Assembly: GCA_938030665.1 (NCBI GenBank)
Contig: CALHHY010000115.1
Location: 1 to 64,000, forward strand
DNA: 64,000 nucleotides
Direction of reading: 5' to 3'
Source of the DNA: an uncultured Litoreibacter sp.
GTDB taxonomy: Bacteria > Pseudomonadota > Alphaproteobacteria > Rhodobacterales > Rhodobacteraceae
Shown in pieces: positions 8,108-17,100 of the stretch. Both the position numbers and the translations under genes were made by a program. The notes under the pieces are model-generated. The model was not told the DNA's origin. It saw only the letters and a list, made by a program, of their open reading frames with translations, and searched no databases. Position 1 is the stretch's first letter; every line of letters starts with the position of its first letter.

Positions 8108-8673
8108 TGCAGTTTCTCCTTCGCGGGCTTGCTGCCCGGCGCGCGGTAGACATCGGCCATCTGCCGGATCCGGGCGTCGCCCACCCCGTCCTCACGCAGA
8201 TCCACCCGCTTCTTGTCGCGGCGGCGCTTGATGAAAACCTCGTCCTCGTGATGCAGCGCTGCAAAATCACGCACCCAGGCCACCAGGCCTTCGGGCATCG
8301 GCACTTTCTCGACCAGCTCCTCGCCGGTATCCGCGTAATCCTGCGCCTCATAGGGGGAGGCCGTGGCCAACACGACGTCCAAAGGCGCGTCGCCTGCCCC
8401 GTCGCGCATTACAACGTAGATGGCCGGTGTTTTTGCGGATAATCCTTGCAGATAGGCTTCGGTATCGGTGCGAAACAGCTCTAGCGGGACGGTCGCGGCG
8501 TGAAACTCAACCGCGTCGCCCTCTTCACGCAATGTCACCCAAGACGCATCTTTCGCCCCGGGCAGCACCGCAACCACCTTGTGCTGATGGCGCGCCCAAC
8601 GGGTCACACCGGGCACCCGCCTTACGACGATCCCCAGCGGCATTGAGATGGATTTTTGCGGCTGTTCGGCCAC
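8104..8673 (-). CDS. DUF3305 domain-containing protein
   Basis: A 189-residue protein with the family's opening motif (MPLGIVVRRVPGVTRWA, from residue 11), a central YVVMRD and SPYEAQDY, and a C-terminal KKRVD. It is the first gene of the formate dehydrogenase operon, so the operon promoter should lie in the 283-nt gap to the divergent Fe-S protein gene. The family has no assigned biochemical role. Its constant partnership with DUF3306 and FDH points to assembly or cofactor handling. Confidence 0.85.
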   Translation of the reverse strand: MAEQPQKSISMPLGIVVRRVPGVTRWARHQHKVVAVLPGAKDASWVTLREEGDAVEFHAATVPLELFRTDTEAYLQGLSAKTPAIYVVMRDGAGDAPLDVVLATASPYEAQDYADTGEELVEKVPMPEGLVAWVRDFAALHHEDEVFIKRRRDKKRVDLREDGVGDARIRQMADVYRAPGSKPAKEKLH

Positions 8674-8956
8674 GAATGTCCCCGTTTCCTACCCGTTTCG
8701 ATGCAAGCCTGCATGACCCAGGGGCAATCTCAAAGCATTTTCTTAACCATGACCGTACACGATTTCGTCTCGCTGCGCTGCGGCAGATGGCAACCCTGTT
8801 TGAACGTTGGGTTCTTTCATCAAACCCGCTCCGCCCTTGCAGCCGCAGCATCACGCATCTCTGAACGCGCGTCAGAGTTTCTAGTTTACGACCCGCGCGA
8901 ATCCCGACTAGCCTGACGCGCATCGGGGCAGTGCATCCATCGGGGAGGGGTAGAGC
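8674..8956. promoter_or_regulatory. Divergent promoter region of the formate dehydrogenase island
   Basis: This 283-nt gap separates the divergently read DUF3305 gene and the plus-strand Fe-S protein gene and must hold both promoters. No FNR-type palindrome, molybdate-responsive palindrome or terminator could be picked out by eye, and the open frames crossing it have no family resemblance. A GGGGAGGGG ribosome site (about 8941-8950) precedes the ATG at 8957. Confidence 0.4.
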
Positions 8957-10903
8957 ATGACCAAAAAACTGGTTTTGTGCGATTGTCTGGGCAGCCAGAA
9001 GCCTAACGCGACCTCGATATCGCAAGGCAGCGGGCTGCGCTGTTCCAAGGTCTACACAAGCCTCTGCCAGGACCAGTTGGGCGAAGCCGCGAAGGAATTG
9101 GCAGACGAGGACACAATTGTCGCCTGCCAGCAGGAACGCGCGGTTTTCGAGGAACTGGCAGCCGAGCTTGAGCTACCCGTTCCCGGCTTTGTCGATCTGC
9201 GCGACCGCGCGGGCTGGGGCGAGGGTGACTCGGCGCCAAAGATGGCAGCTCTTGCGGCAGAGGCCGCGCTGACCTTACCGGCTGGCAAATCCATCGACGT
9301 GATCTCCGAAGGGACCTGCCTTATCCTTGGCGGGTCGGCGGCGTTAGCAGCCGCGGCTGATCTTAGCGGCACGCTTGCGGTGACGGTTCTGATCGCCGAT
9401 GCAACCGAGATGCCAGTAGATCGGCGTTTTGACGTCGTGGTGGGGCAATTACGTCAGGGGCGCGGCGCTTTGGGCGGGTTTTCCGTCAGCTTCGACCGCC
9501 TGCAAGAGGTCATCCCCGGCGGCCGTGGCGCAGTGCAGCTGACCGCCCCGCAGGACGGCGCGCAGTCGGAATGCGATATCATCGTGGATCTGACCGGTAA
9601 CCCGCCGCTATTCCCCGCCCATGAGAAGCGCGAAGGATACCTGCGGGCCGACCCCGCCCATCCGCCAAGTGTCGCGCGGGTCCTGATGGAGGCCGCGCAG
9701 CTGATCGGGACCTTCGAACAGCCGCTTTATGTCTCGCTCGAACCCTCACTTTGCGCCCATAGCCGCGCTGAAAAGAAGGCCTGCACCAATTGCCTTGATC
9801 TGTGCCCCACCGGCGCGATTACGTCAGCCGGGGAGCATGTGGCGATTGATCCGCTGATCTGTGCGGGCTGCGGCGCGTGCTCTGCTGCCTGCCCCTCCGG
9901 CGCCATCCGCTACGACGCGCCGCCCGTGGACGCGGTGTTCAGAAGGCTCGCAACATTGGCCAGCACCTTTCGAAGCGCGGGCGGCGCCATGCCGCGGCTT
10001 CTTGTGCACGACCTCGCACACGGGCGGGAGATGATCAGCCTTGCCGCCCGCTTCGGGCGCGGCCTGCCGTCCGATGTAGTCCCGTTCGAGCTGGAAGCGC
10101 TGGCAAGTTTCGGCCATGCGGAGATGCTGGCAGCTTTGGGCAGCGGGTTCGGCAATGTCGATATCCTGCTTTCACCCAAAAGTGACCGCGCCCCGATTGA
10201 GGTTCAAGCCACCCTCGCCCGCGCGATCAGTGGGGCCGACAATGTGGCGCTGATCGACCCGGTTGATCCTGAGGCCTTGTCCGACCTACTTTACGCGGCG
10301 TCGCCAATTTCAGGCGAAACAGACCCTGTTCTACCGCTTGGTACGCGCCGGCAGGTCACCCGGCTCGCGGCCAAGGCCCTGCAACCCGACGCGAAGACGC
10401 TGCCCCTGCCCGACGGCGCGCCCTACGGGGCTGTGCTTGTGAACACGGATGCCTGTACGCTTTGCCTGTCTTGCGTGTCGCTCTGCCCCTCCGGCGCGCT
10501 TGGCGACAGCCCAGACCTGCCTCAACTGCGCTTTCAGGAGGATGCCTGCCTGCAATGCGGCCTTTGCGCCAATATCTGCCCGGAGGCCGCGATCACCTTG
10601 CAGCCGCAGCTTAACCTGACGGATACCGCGCTGAACCAGGTGGTGCTGCATGAGGAAGAACCGTTCCCATGCGTCGAATGCGGCGCGCTGTTCGGGGTCA
10701 AATCAACGGTCGAGCGGATCACCGAAAAACTGGCTGGAAATCACGCCATGTATGACCGGCCCGAGGCGCTGCGTATGATCCAGATGTGCGACAATTGCCG
10801 GGTGCAGGCGCAGTTTCATGCCGATGACAGCCCGTTCAAGGGCGCGGAGCGGCCCAGGACCCGCACGACTGATGACTACCTGTCAAAGCGGCGCGATCAC
10901 TGA
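8957..10903 (+). CDS. Multi-cluster 4Fe-4S protein of the formate dehydrogenase island
   Basis: A 648-residue cytoplasmic iron-sulfur protein. The N-terminal third (LVLCDCLGSQ, CQQER) resembles the front part of proteins annotated '4Fe-4S binding' beside TorD/FDH genes. A first ferredoxin pair follows (CTNCLDLCP, CAGCGACSAACP, residues about 275-315). A second pair lies near residues 495-545 (CTLCLSCVSLCP, CLQCGLCANICP), and a C-terminal CVECG...CDNC site may bind metal. At least four [4Fe-4S] clusters are predicted. It is read divergently from the FDH operon. A role as electron carrier or maturation factor is inference. Confidence 0.8.
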   Translation: MTKKLVLCDCLGSQKPNATSISQGSGLRCSKVYTSLCQDQLGEAAKELADEDTIVACQQERAVFEELAAELELPVPGFVDLRDRAGWGEGDSAPKMAALAAEAALTLPAGKSIDVISEGTCLILGGSAALAAAADLSGTLAVTVLIADATEMPVDRRFDVVVGQLRQGRGALGGFSVSFDRLQEVIPGGRGAVQLTAPQDGAQSECDIIVDLTGNPPLFPAHEKREGYLRADPAHPPSVARVLMEAAQLIGTFEQPLYVSLEPSLCAHSRAEKKACTNCLDLCPTGAITSAGEHVAIDPLICAGCGACSAACPSGAIRYDAPPVDAVFRRLATLASTFRSAGGAMPRLLVHDLAHGREMISLAARFGRGLPSDVVPFELEALASFGHAEMLAALGSGFGNVDILLSPKSDRAPIEVQATLARAISGADNVALIDPVDPEALSDLLYAASPISGETDPVLPLGTRRQVTRLAAKALQPDAKTLPLPDGAPYGAVLVNTDACTLCLSCVSLCPSGALGDSPDLPQLRFQEDACLQCGLCANICPEAAITLQPQLNLTDTALNQVVLHEEEPFPCVECGALFGVKSTVERITEKLAGNHAMYDRPEALRMIQMCDNCRVQAQFHADDSPFKGAERPRTRTTDDYLSKRRDH

Positions 10904-11628
10904 ACCTGAATAGGCGCGCCCAGATCTGCGGGCGCGATAGAGCCTACATAGGCGGTAATCGCCTCGATCTCTTCCAGCGTGACCTCTATTGGGGCAATGG
11001 GTGAGGGCAGGTGATCGGGAAAAGGGTCCGTCACTTCCGCCACTTGGGTGAAGGCAGGATGCGGGCGCAGCAGGAAGAAGGTCTCGAACCGTTCCTGCCA
11101 ATCAGGAAAGCTGCGCATCAGCGCAAAGGAGGGGGAGGAGCCGATGGCGTTCATCCGGTTCGTCTCGTTGATCACATGGCAGCGGCCGCATTGCGCGAGG
11201 CTCAGCTTTTCGCCCAGCTTGGCGTCGCCCGACAGGCTCGCGACCGTGGCCTGCACCTGCGCCGTCACGTCAGCGCTGAATACGGCCCCTTCGGCTGGAC
11301 GAAACTGCTCAATGGTGCCCTTGCCCACGTCAGACAGCAACCAATCCAGAAACGCGTCCGTATGCGGCCCGTCTGTCTTGCTGAAATGCCAGACCTCATC
11401 GCCGCGGCTGAACACGGGCACGCCATCCGCCCCGAAGCGTGCCTGCGTCGCGCCCTCGGTCACGGTGATCCTGATCCCTGTTTTCAGCGAGAAGCGGGGC
11501 AGCAGGTGCTTCAAAATGCCCGTTTGGGTGAGGGCGTCCGGGGCGTGCAGGTCGAAGGATTTTTCCTGCGCGCCGGCAGCGCCTGCAAAAACAGCCAGAA
11601 TGGCAATCACAGATTTGAGCATTCGCAC
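10897..11628 (-). CDS. Exported cytochrome c fused to a TupA/ModA-like half domain
   Basis: A 243-residue protein with a signal peptide (cleavage about residue 20). The first 125 mature residues resemble the ends of tungstate/molybdate-binding proteins of the TupA class: TQTGILKHLLPRF and KTGIRITV (residues 34-55), then, after a much shortened middle, AFLDWLLSDVGKGTI (92-106). A single c-type haem motif CGRCH follows (147-151), with Met residues downstream as possible sixth ligands. It is periplasmic, and its neighbour is a Mo/W-dependent formate dehydrogenase. Its 3' end overlaps the Fe-S protein gene by 7 nt on the opposite strand. The haem site is clear; the oxyanion-binding ancestry is inference. 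Confidence 0.65.
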   Translation of the reverse strand: MRMLKSVIAILAVFAGAAGAQEKSFDLHAPDALTQTGILKHLLPRFSLKTGIRITVTEGATQARFGADGVPVFSRGDEVWHFSKTDGPHTDAFLDWLLSDVGKGTIEQFRPAEGAVFSADVTAQVQATVASLSGDAKLGEKLSLAQCGRCHVINETNRMNAIGSSPSFALMRSFPDWQERFETFFLLRPHPAFTQVAEVTDPFPDHLPSPIAPIEVTLEEIEAITAYVGSIAPADLGAPIQVQ

Positions 11629-11715
11629 GCGCCTCCCAAGCGCTAGGTTGCAAGTCAGCCTAGGGTCGCTAGGGTCAATGCGTCAACATCAAGCAATCCG
11701 GGGGAGGATCGGGCC

Positions 11716-11907
11716 ATGAGCGACGATTTCAACATGTCGATGCGCAAATTTCTCAAGCAGGTGGGCGTCACCTCGCAACAAGCCATTGAAGAGGCGATGC
11801 GGAACACGGCGGATACCGCTGGAAAAAGCTTTGAGGCCAAGATTGTGCTGACCGTGGACGGGCTTGACCTCGAACACACCGTCACCGGCCAGATACAGGG
11901 CGACTGA
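11716..11907 (+). CDS. DUF6494 family small protein
   Basis: A 63-residue protein starting MSDDFNMSMRKFLK, with QAIEEAM and a C-terminal LTVDGLDLEH. It matches the small DUF6494 family that precedes Mrp genes in Rhodobacterales. A GGGGGAGG ribosome site lies just upstream. Its stop overlaps the start of the next gene (TGATG), so it is coupled to the Mrp-type ATPase. Function unknown. Confidence 0.75.
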   Translation: MSDDFNMSMRKFLKQVGVTSQQAIEEAMRNTADTAGKSFEAKIVLTVDGLDLEHTVTGQIQGD

Positions 11908-12959
11908 TGGCACTGTCCCGTGACGCCGTTCTGGAGGCGTTGAAAACCATCGCCGCACCCGGGGGCGAGAATATCGTGGAGGCCGGGCTTGTCCGCGCGC
12001 TGGACGTAACCGACGGGGCTGTGCGCTTTGTGATGGAGGTCTCTGCGCCTGAACCCTACCTGCCGATCAAGGCGGAGGCGGAAGAAAAGCTGGCGGGCCT
12101 TGGCGCCGGCCCCGTCTCCATCGTGATGACGGCGCATAGCAAACCCACGCCGCCGCCCGATCTGAAGCCGCGCGCGGCAGCCCCCTCCGGGCCGGAGCCG
12201 ATACCCGGCGTTGACCGCATCATCGCCGTGGCCTCCGGCAAAGGGGGCGTTGGCAAGTCCACCGTGGCCTCCAACCTCGCCTGTGCGCTGGCGGCAGAAG
12301 GGCGGCGCGTGGGGATGCTGGACGCCGATGTGTATGGGCCCTCGCAGCCGCGCATGCTGGGAGTCTCCGGCAGGCCGCAAAGCCCTGACGGCAAGCTGAT
12401 CCTGCCGATGCGCAATTTCGGGGTCACGATGATGTCCATCGGGCTGATGACGAACGAGGATCAGGCCGTGGTCTGGCGCGGGCCGATGCTGATGGGCGCG
12501 TTGCAGCAGATGATGATGCAGGTGCAATGGGGCGCGTTGGACGTGCTGATCGTGGACCTGCCCCCTGGTACCGGCGATGTCCAGATGACGCTTGCGCAAA
12601 AAGCGCGGCTTGATGGGGCCATAATAGTGTCTACACCGCAGGATGTGGCGCTTCTGGACGCGCGTAAAGGCATCGACATGTTCAATCAGATGGGCACGCC
12701 GATTCTGGGCATGATCGAGAATATGAGCACTCACATATGCTCCAATTGCGGGCATGAAGAGCATGTGTTCGGTCATGGCGGCGTCGTATCAGAGGCAGAG
12801 AAACTGGGCGTGCCGTTATTGGCAGAAATCCCGCTGCATCTTGACATCCGAATGGCCGCAGATGGGGGCGCCCCGATTGTCGTCTCCAAACCCGACAGCA
12901 CGCAGGCAGCGGGGTTCAGAACTGTTGCCAAGGCCCTGATCGACGCCGGCCACGCATGA
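11907..12959 (+). CDS. Mrp/NBP35-family Fe-S cluster carrier ATPase
   Basis: A 350-residue P-loop protein that binds and transfers [4Fe-4S] clusters to apo-enzymes. It has an N-terminal MIP18/DUF59-like domain (residues about 1-80), the deviant Walker A SGKGGVGKST (110-119), DADVYGPSQPR, and a CSNC motif (about 275-278) that bridges a cluster between subunits of a dimer. It lies in the island of a multi-Fe-S formate dehydrogenase, which is a plausible client. The gene order DUF6494-mrp-ligase-like-DUF6505 with overlapping junctions indicates a single transcript. Confidence 0.9.
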   Translation: MALSRDAVLEALKTIAAPGGENIVEAGLVRALDVTDGAVRFVMEVSAPEPYLPIKAEAEEKLAGLGAGPVSIVMTAHSKPTPPPDLKPRAAAPSGPEPIPGVDRIIAVASGKGGVGKSTVASNLACALAAEGRRVGMLDADVYGPSQPRMLGVSGRPQSPDGKLILPMRNFGVTMMSIGLMTNEDQAVVWRGPMLMGALQQMMMQVQWGALDVLIVDLPPGTGDVQMTLAQKARLDGAIIVSTPQDVALLDARKGIDMFNQMGTPILGMIENMSTHICSNCGHEEHVFGHGGVVSEAEKLGVPLLAEIPLHLDIRMAADGGAPIVVSKPDSTQAAGFRTVAKALIDAGHA

Positions 12960-13660
12960 CCGACCTGTGCTTTCCACCTCTGTTCACGGGCCATGCGGTC
13001 CCAAGTGGCACCGCCCCCTTTGAAGCCGCGAAGGCGGAAGCGGTGCGGGGATGTGATGCGGGTTTGGTCACCTATGATCTGGGCGCGGACAGCTTGCGCG
13101 CGGCCATCGTCTTTGCCCCAGAGGTGCCCTTGGCTGAAGCGATGGCGATGCTGCCGCTCTGCGGTGTCGGCTTTCAGAACGCCCTTGGGGCATTGGCCCC
13201 GCCTGAGGTCGCGGTGCATCTGGACTGGGACGGCGGGATCAGGCTGAACGGGGCCGTCTGCGGCGGGTTTGCGGTCGCATCCTCCGACATAGACCCTAAT
13301 CATATTCCTGACTGGCTTGTCGTGGGCCTCAGCCTGACCTTGTGGCCCCGCAGCGACGATCCCGGCGAGACGCCTGATGAAACTGCGCTTTACGCAGAGG
13401 GTTGCGGGGACGTGGACCCGGCGCAGCTGCTGGAAGCATGGGTTCGCCATACGCTGGCCCAGATCAATATCTGGTCCGATGACGGCGTGGCCCCTTTGCA
13501 CAAGGAATGGTCCGGTATCGCGCATGGCATCGGAGACCCGATTTCGATCGCGGGCCAGACAGGCGATTTCATCGGCGTGGACGAACGGTTCGGCATGCTG
13601 CTGCGCGACGCCAACAACACGCATCTCATACCCCTCACCCAATTGCTGGAGCCCGCCTGA
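12956..13660 (+). CDS. Biotin/lipoate protein ligase-like protein, probably not a ligase
   Basis: A 234-residue protein with the fold signature of biotin/lipoate ligases (FPPLFTGHAVPSGT at the N-terminus, HLDWDGGIRLNG, VVGLSLTLWP, and a C-terminal beta domain with SIAGQTGDFIGVDE). The GRGRRG-type adenylate motif of biotin ligases is absent, and the position of the catalytic Lys (KLAG in BirA) reads AVCGG. Classical biotinylation or lipoylation therefore looks unlikely. The gene overlaps mrp by 4 nt. The association with the FDH island suggests a role in maturation or regulation. Confidence 0.65.
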   Translation: MTDLCFPPLFTGHAVPSGTAPFEAAKAEAVRGCDAGLVTYDLGADSLRAAIVFAPEVPLAEAMAMLPLCGVGFQNALGALAPPEVAVHLDWDGGIRLNGAVCGGFAVASSDIDPNHIPDWLVVGLSLTLWPRSDDPGETPDETALYAEGCGDVDPAQLLEAWVRHTLAQINIWSDDGVAPLHKEWSGIAHGIGDPISIAGQTGDFIGVDERFGMLLRDANNTHLIPLTQLLEPA

Positions 13661-13661
13661 C

Positions 13662-14150
13662 ATGAAGCTCGCCCGTGCCATCCATTTCGACGAAAGCGAT
13701 ATGAACGTCTACCATGCGCCCGCGCGCACCGGCGAGTGGTGCGTCTCCGGCGGGTTCGAATTCTCCAACTGGTCGGAAGGGGATTTGGCCGGCAAAGCCA
13801 AGCAGGCGTTCTCCAACGGCTGGCTTGGGGTGGAGACCTTCGGGCGGGTGACTTTCGTCGCGGTAACCCAAGCAGAGCCGCAGGAATATCAGGCTCTGTT
13901 ACAGGCCCTTGCGGCGCATTTCGTCGCCGTCTACGGCGCGCCATCGCTCGACGCGGCCCTGCCAGTGGCGGAAGAAGAGCTGCAACAGATGGCCGAACTT
14001 TGCGCGGAGCATGACCCCAACACCGTCATCACCGTGGCGCGTGAACTCACAGAGGCCGGGGTGAAGGAAAGCTACCGCGTGATCAAGCAGCAGGAGGCGA
14101 GCCTAGATCAGTTCGCGATCCACGGCTCGCTGGATGAGGACCCGAACTAG
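13662..14150 (+). CDS. DUF6505 family protein
   Basis: A 162-residue protein beginning MKLARAIHFDESDMNVYH, with an FSNW.EGDLAGKAKQAFSNGWLG segment and an acidic helical C-terminus. It matches the DUF6505 family found after the ligase-like gene in Rhodobacterales FDH islands. The ATG one base after the upstream stop is preferred over a much longer frame extension (from 13377), which would lie inside the previous gene. The last gene of this run ends 11 nt before the convergent end of the CIS operon. Function unknown. Confidence 0.7.
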   Translation: MKLARAIHFDESDMNVYHAPARTGEWCVSGGFEFSNWSEGDLAGKAKQAFSNGWLGVETFGRVTFVAVTQAEPQEYQALLQALAAHFVAVYGAPSLDAALPVAEEELQQMAELCAEHDPNTVITVARELTEAGVKESYRVIKQQEASLDQFAIHGSLDEDPN

Positions 14151-14161
14151 CACTGACGCGC

Positions 14162-17100
14162 CTAAGGCATCGGCCCGTTTCTTGCCCGATTCAGAAGGCG
14201 ACCGATCCAGACAACGAGTACCAGCAGCGTGAAGGCGCCCAGCAAGACAGGTGCGACTTTGGCGTCACTGTCGCAGAATGTCAGGACCAATAGCAGCAGG
14301 AACAGCGTCAGATTGATCAGACGGACCGTGCCCACCATCAAGACCCGAAAAGCCAGTTTCTCGGCATTGCCGCTGTAGTAGGAGCGCCAGGTCAGAACCG
14401 CCATGGCAGCGAAAAGCCCCATGCCGATAAGGGACAGATAGGCACGCTGTGGACAGGCCACTGTGCAAAGGTCCCGAAAGGCGGTTTCGAAACTGCCAAA
14501 CAGTTCCGGCAACCGATTCTGATCAAACAGGCCGTGTATGATCTTGGCGAGTTCTGCTGTTTCCGGGCCGTCCACCAGGGGGAGCGGCCAGAACCCGATC
14601 CCCGCGAAATTATCCCGGAAATAGATGGCGTCATCTTCAAACTGACCGAACGTGTCCCTTTGTGCCGCCAGCCTCTTGGGCTTTACGGTCGGTTGCACGT
14701 TTTTATGGCCACCGGGGGGCAGCACCGGGATGATCGAATGCAGGACATTGCTGCGCTCGTCGCCCTGAAACAGTCCCTGTTCCATACGAAAACGCAGGCC
14801 CTTCTTGTTGTCGGACGTCTTGCGTTCCAGGAAAAACAGGATGCGGCTGATCATCTTCAGCGTGTCACGTTCCGTCTCAACTGACTTGGCCGGGATCGGG
14901 ATGCCGCGATTGTCGCGTGCCTGCTCCTGCACAATAATGGTGCGGGTGATCAGCAGGTCATAGAGCTCGTCAAACAGGCCGGTTTCAAGATCATCGGCAA
15001 CCCGTGCAAAATCGAAGGCCACGTTTATGTCCAGCCGCTCGCGGTTGGGCAGGGCGGCATGCACCTCCTTGATGATGTTGATCATCTGATCCATCTCGGC
15101 CGGGGTCATCTTGTTGGGCTCATAGCCGTGAAAGATCAGGGTCAACCCATCCGGTTGGGGTGTGTCAAATATTGTTGGCAGCGCAGCCGCGAAATCCTTC
15201 AGCCGGTAGCTGGGTACTTTGTCAAAGGGGGCCATTTGCACCGATATCTTTGCGATGGCCTGCTCGATGTTGCGGATGCTCCAGTGTTGCCAATTGCGCA
15301 GATCAAAGGCCACATCGACCTTCCCGCGATGGCGATGCGCTTCATTGACGAAACTGCGCTTGGCGGCGGTCCATTGATCCTCGTGCTTCAGGATCACGTC
15401 ACGTTGGCCAGCGGGCGCATCCGGGTCCACGAAGTCAAATTCCAACCCGTAATAGGCAACGCGCCCGGTCAGGCTGAAATCGATCCGGTGCGGCATCGGT
15501 TCTGCGGCGTCCGTTTCCTCCAAAGCAGCGGCACTTTCCACGGTCGGAGCTACCGGCGCAAACCAGAATGGGTAAAAGCTATAGACCTCCGTCTGCTTGT
15601 TGGTGGCCGGGACGCAGCCGCATTTCTCCTTCGCGAAGCCCTCGGTCAGGCGCGGTGCCGCGGACCTCGGGGCCTCCGTCAGGGCCACGTTAACGATCTT
15701 GTTCAGCAGGTAGTCGGATAGGGGGCGGTCGACGGGTTGCAGGTCCGCAGGTGGAACAGTGTCTAAAGCCGCCTGAAACAACCGGAGGGAGGGGTATTGC
15801 ACGCCCGCAACCTCCTTCATCCGCTCAGTCAGTTTGCCGCCCGTTGCGTCGGCCTTCGCCTCGGCGATATAGGGGATGGCAAGGATCGCGCGTCGCAGTT
15901 TGGGCGTCAGGGACCAGCCTCCTTTGGCTGCGGGGACAATCATCTCAAGCTCTTTAGCGACCTTCTGCGCACTCTGCACCTCCGCAATGGGCCGAAGAGT
16001 GGAGCGAACCTGCCCTTTAAGAAGCTCGGGCTTGGTCGCTGGCAGGAAGTTCTCCGCCAAGAGCGCTTCGATGAAGCTGCGGTTCTTCAGGCTTTGTTCC
16101 AGCGACAGGGCCGTGGCGTCGGTCACCCCCGTGGTGGGCGGCGGCGGCGCATCCGGCTGCGGGATCTCCTCAGACAGGGCCGGAGTGTCATTCAACGGCG
16201 CGACTGGTTCGGCTGCAGCGGCCAACAAGTCGGCGGCCTTCTCAATCTCAAGTTCCGCTTCCGCGAGGGTCTGCGCGCTCAGGGCGGTCTGGATTGCAGC
16301 AATCAAACGTTCCTCCGACGGGAAGGCCGCGTCGAGGAATTCTTCGATCACCTCCTTGGCGTCTTGCAGCTCAGGCTCCGCGACCAGGTTGGTCGTCTCC
16401 TCGGCATTCAGCTCAAAGCTCAACCCTAGGTTCTGGGTGTCCAGCACAACGCTGCGAACGGTCGGCAGGATGCAGTCGTCCAGCGTGCCAGAAAGGGTCT
16501 GTTCCAGCTCTGCCCATAGCCTTTCAACCGATCCTAACTCGGCATGTTCTTCGGCAAACGCCATCAGCAGCGGTTCGAGATCGAGGGAGGTTTCGATATT
16601 CGCGATGTCCTCCTCGGTCAGCTCGAAATACGTGGTGCTCGTCTCAGCAATATTTAGTGCGCAGGGATTGGGACTAGCCACCTGAGTGACGGAGGGAGAG
16701 CGATTGCGGAACCGCTTGATGACATCTCGCACGGAGGCCGGCGACCCGGCCATCCCGATCAGTGTCGGAGCGTTCTGGGCAGCAAGCCAAGGACCGAATT
16801 CGGGGTCCGTCAAATTACCAAGCGCGCCGGGGAAGTCCCGCTCTAATGCGCCAAGCGCCTCCAGTGCATCTACGAAATCTGTCGCCCCTCCGGCCATCGG
16901 CAGGACGCGGCACAGTTCGATCGGGCTGACCACATCAAAAGAGGAATAAAGCTGCCGCATCACGGCCTGCGCACTGGCACTTTCCGCCGTAGCCGCTACT
17001 GCCTGAAGGCAGGAAAACGGTGCCGTCTGATCGCCCAAAACCTTCGCCTTCATAAGCGGTGTCGCTGCAAGGCGGATCGGCAGGGCCTGTTGTTGCGGCG

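Noticed and set aside
11655-12776. A 373-codon minus-strand frame opposite the Mrp gene
   Set aside because: The Mrp protein on the other strand has Walker and CxxC motifs; the antisense translation is low-complexity, His/Arg-rich and without family likeness.
13377-13661. N-terminal extension of the DUF6505 gene
   Set aside because: The extension is the preceding ligase-like gene read in another frame; family similarity begins at the ATG at 13662.
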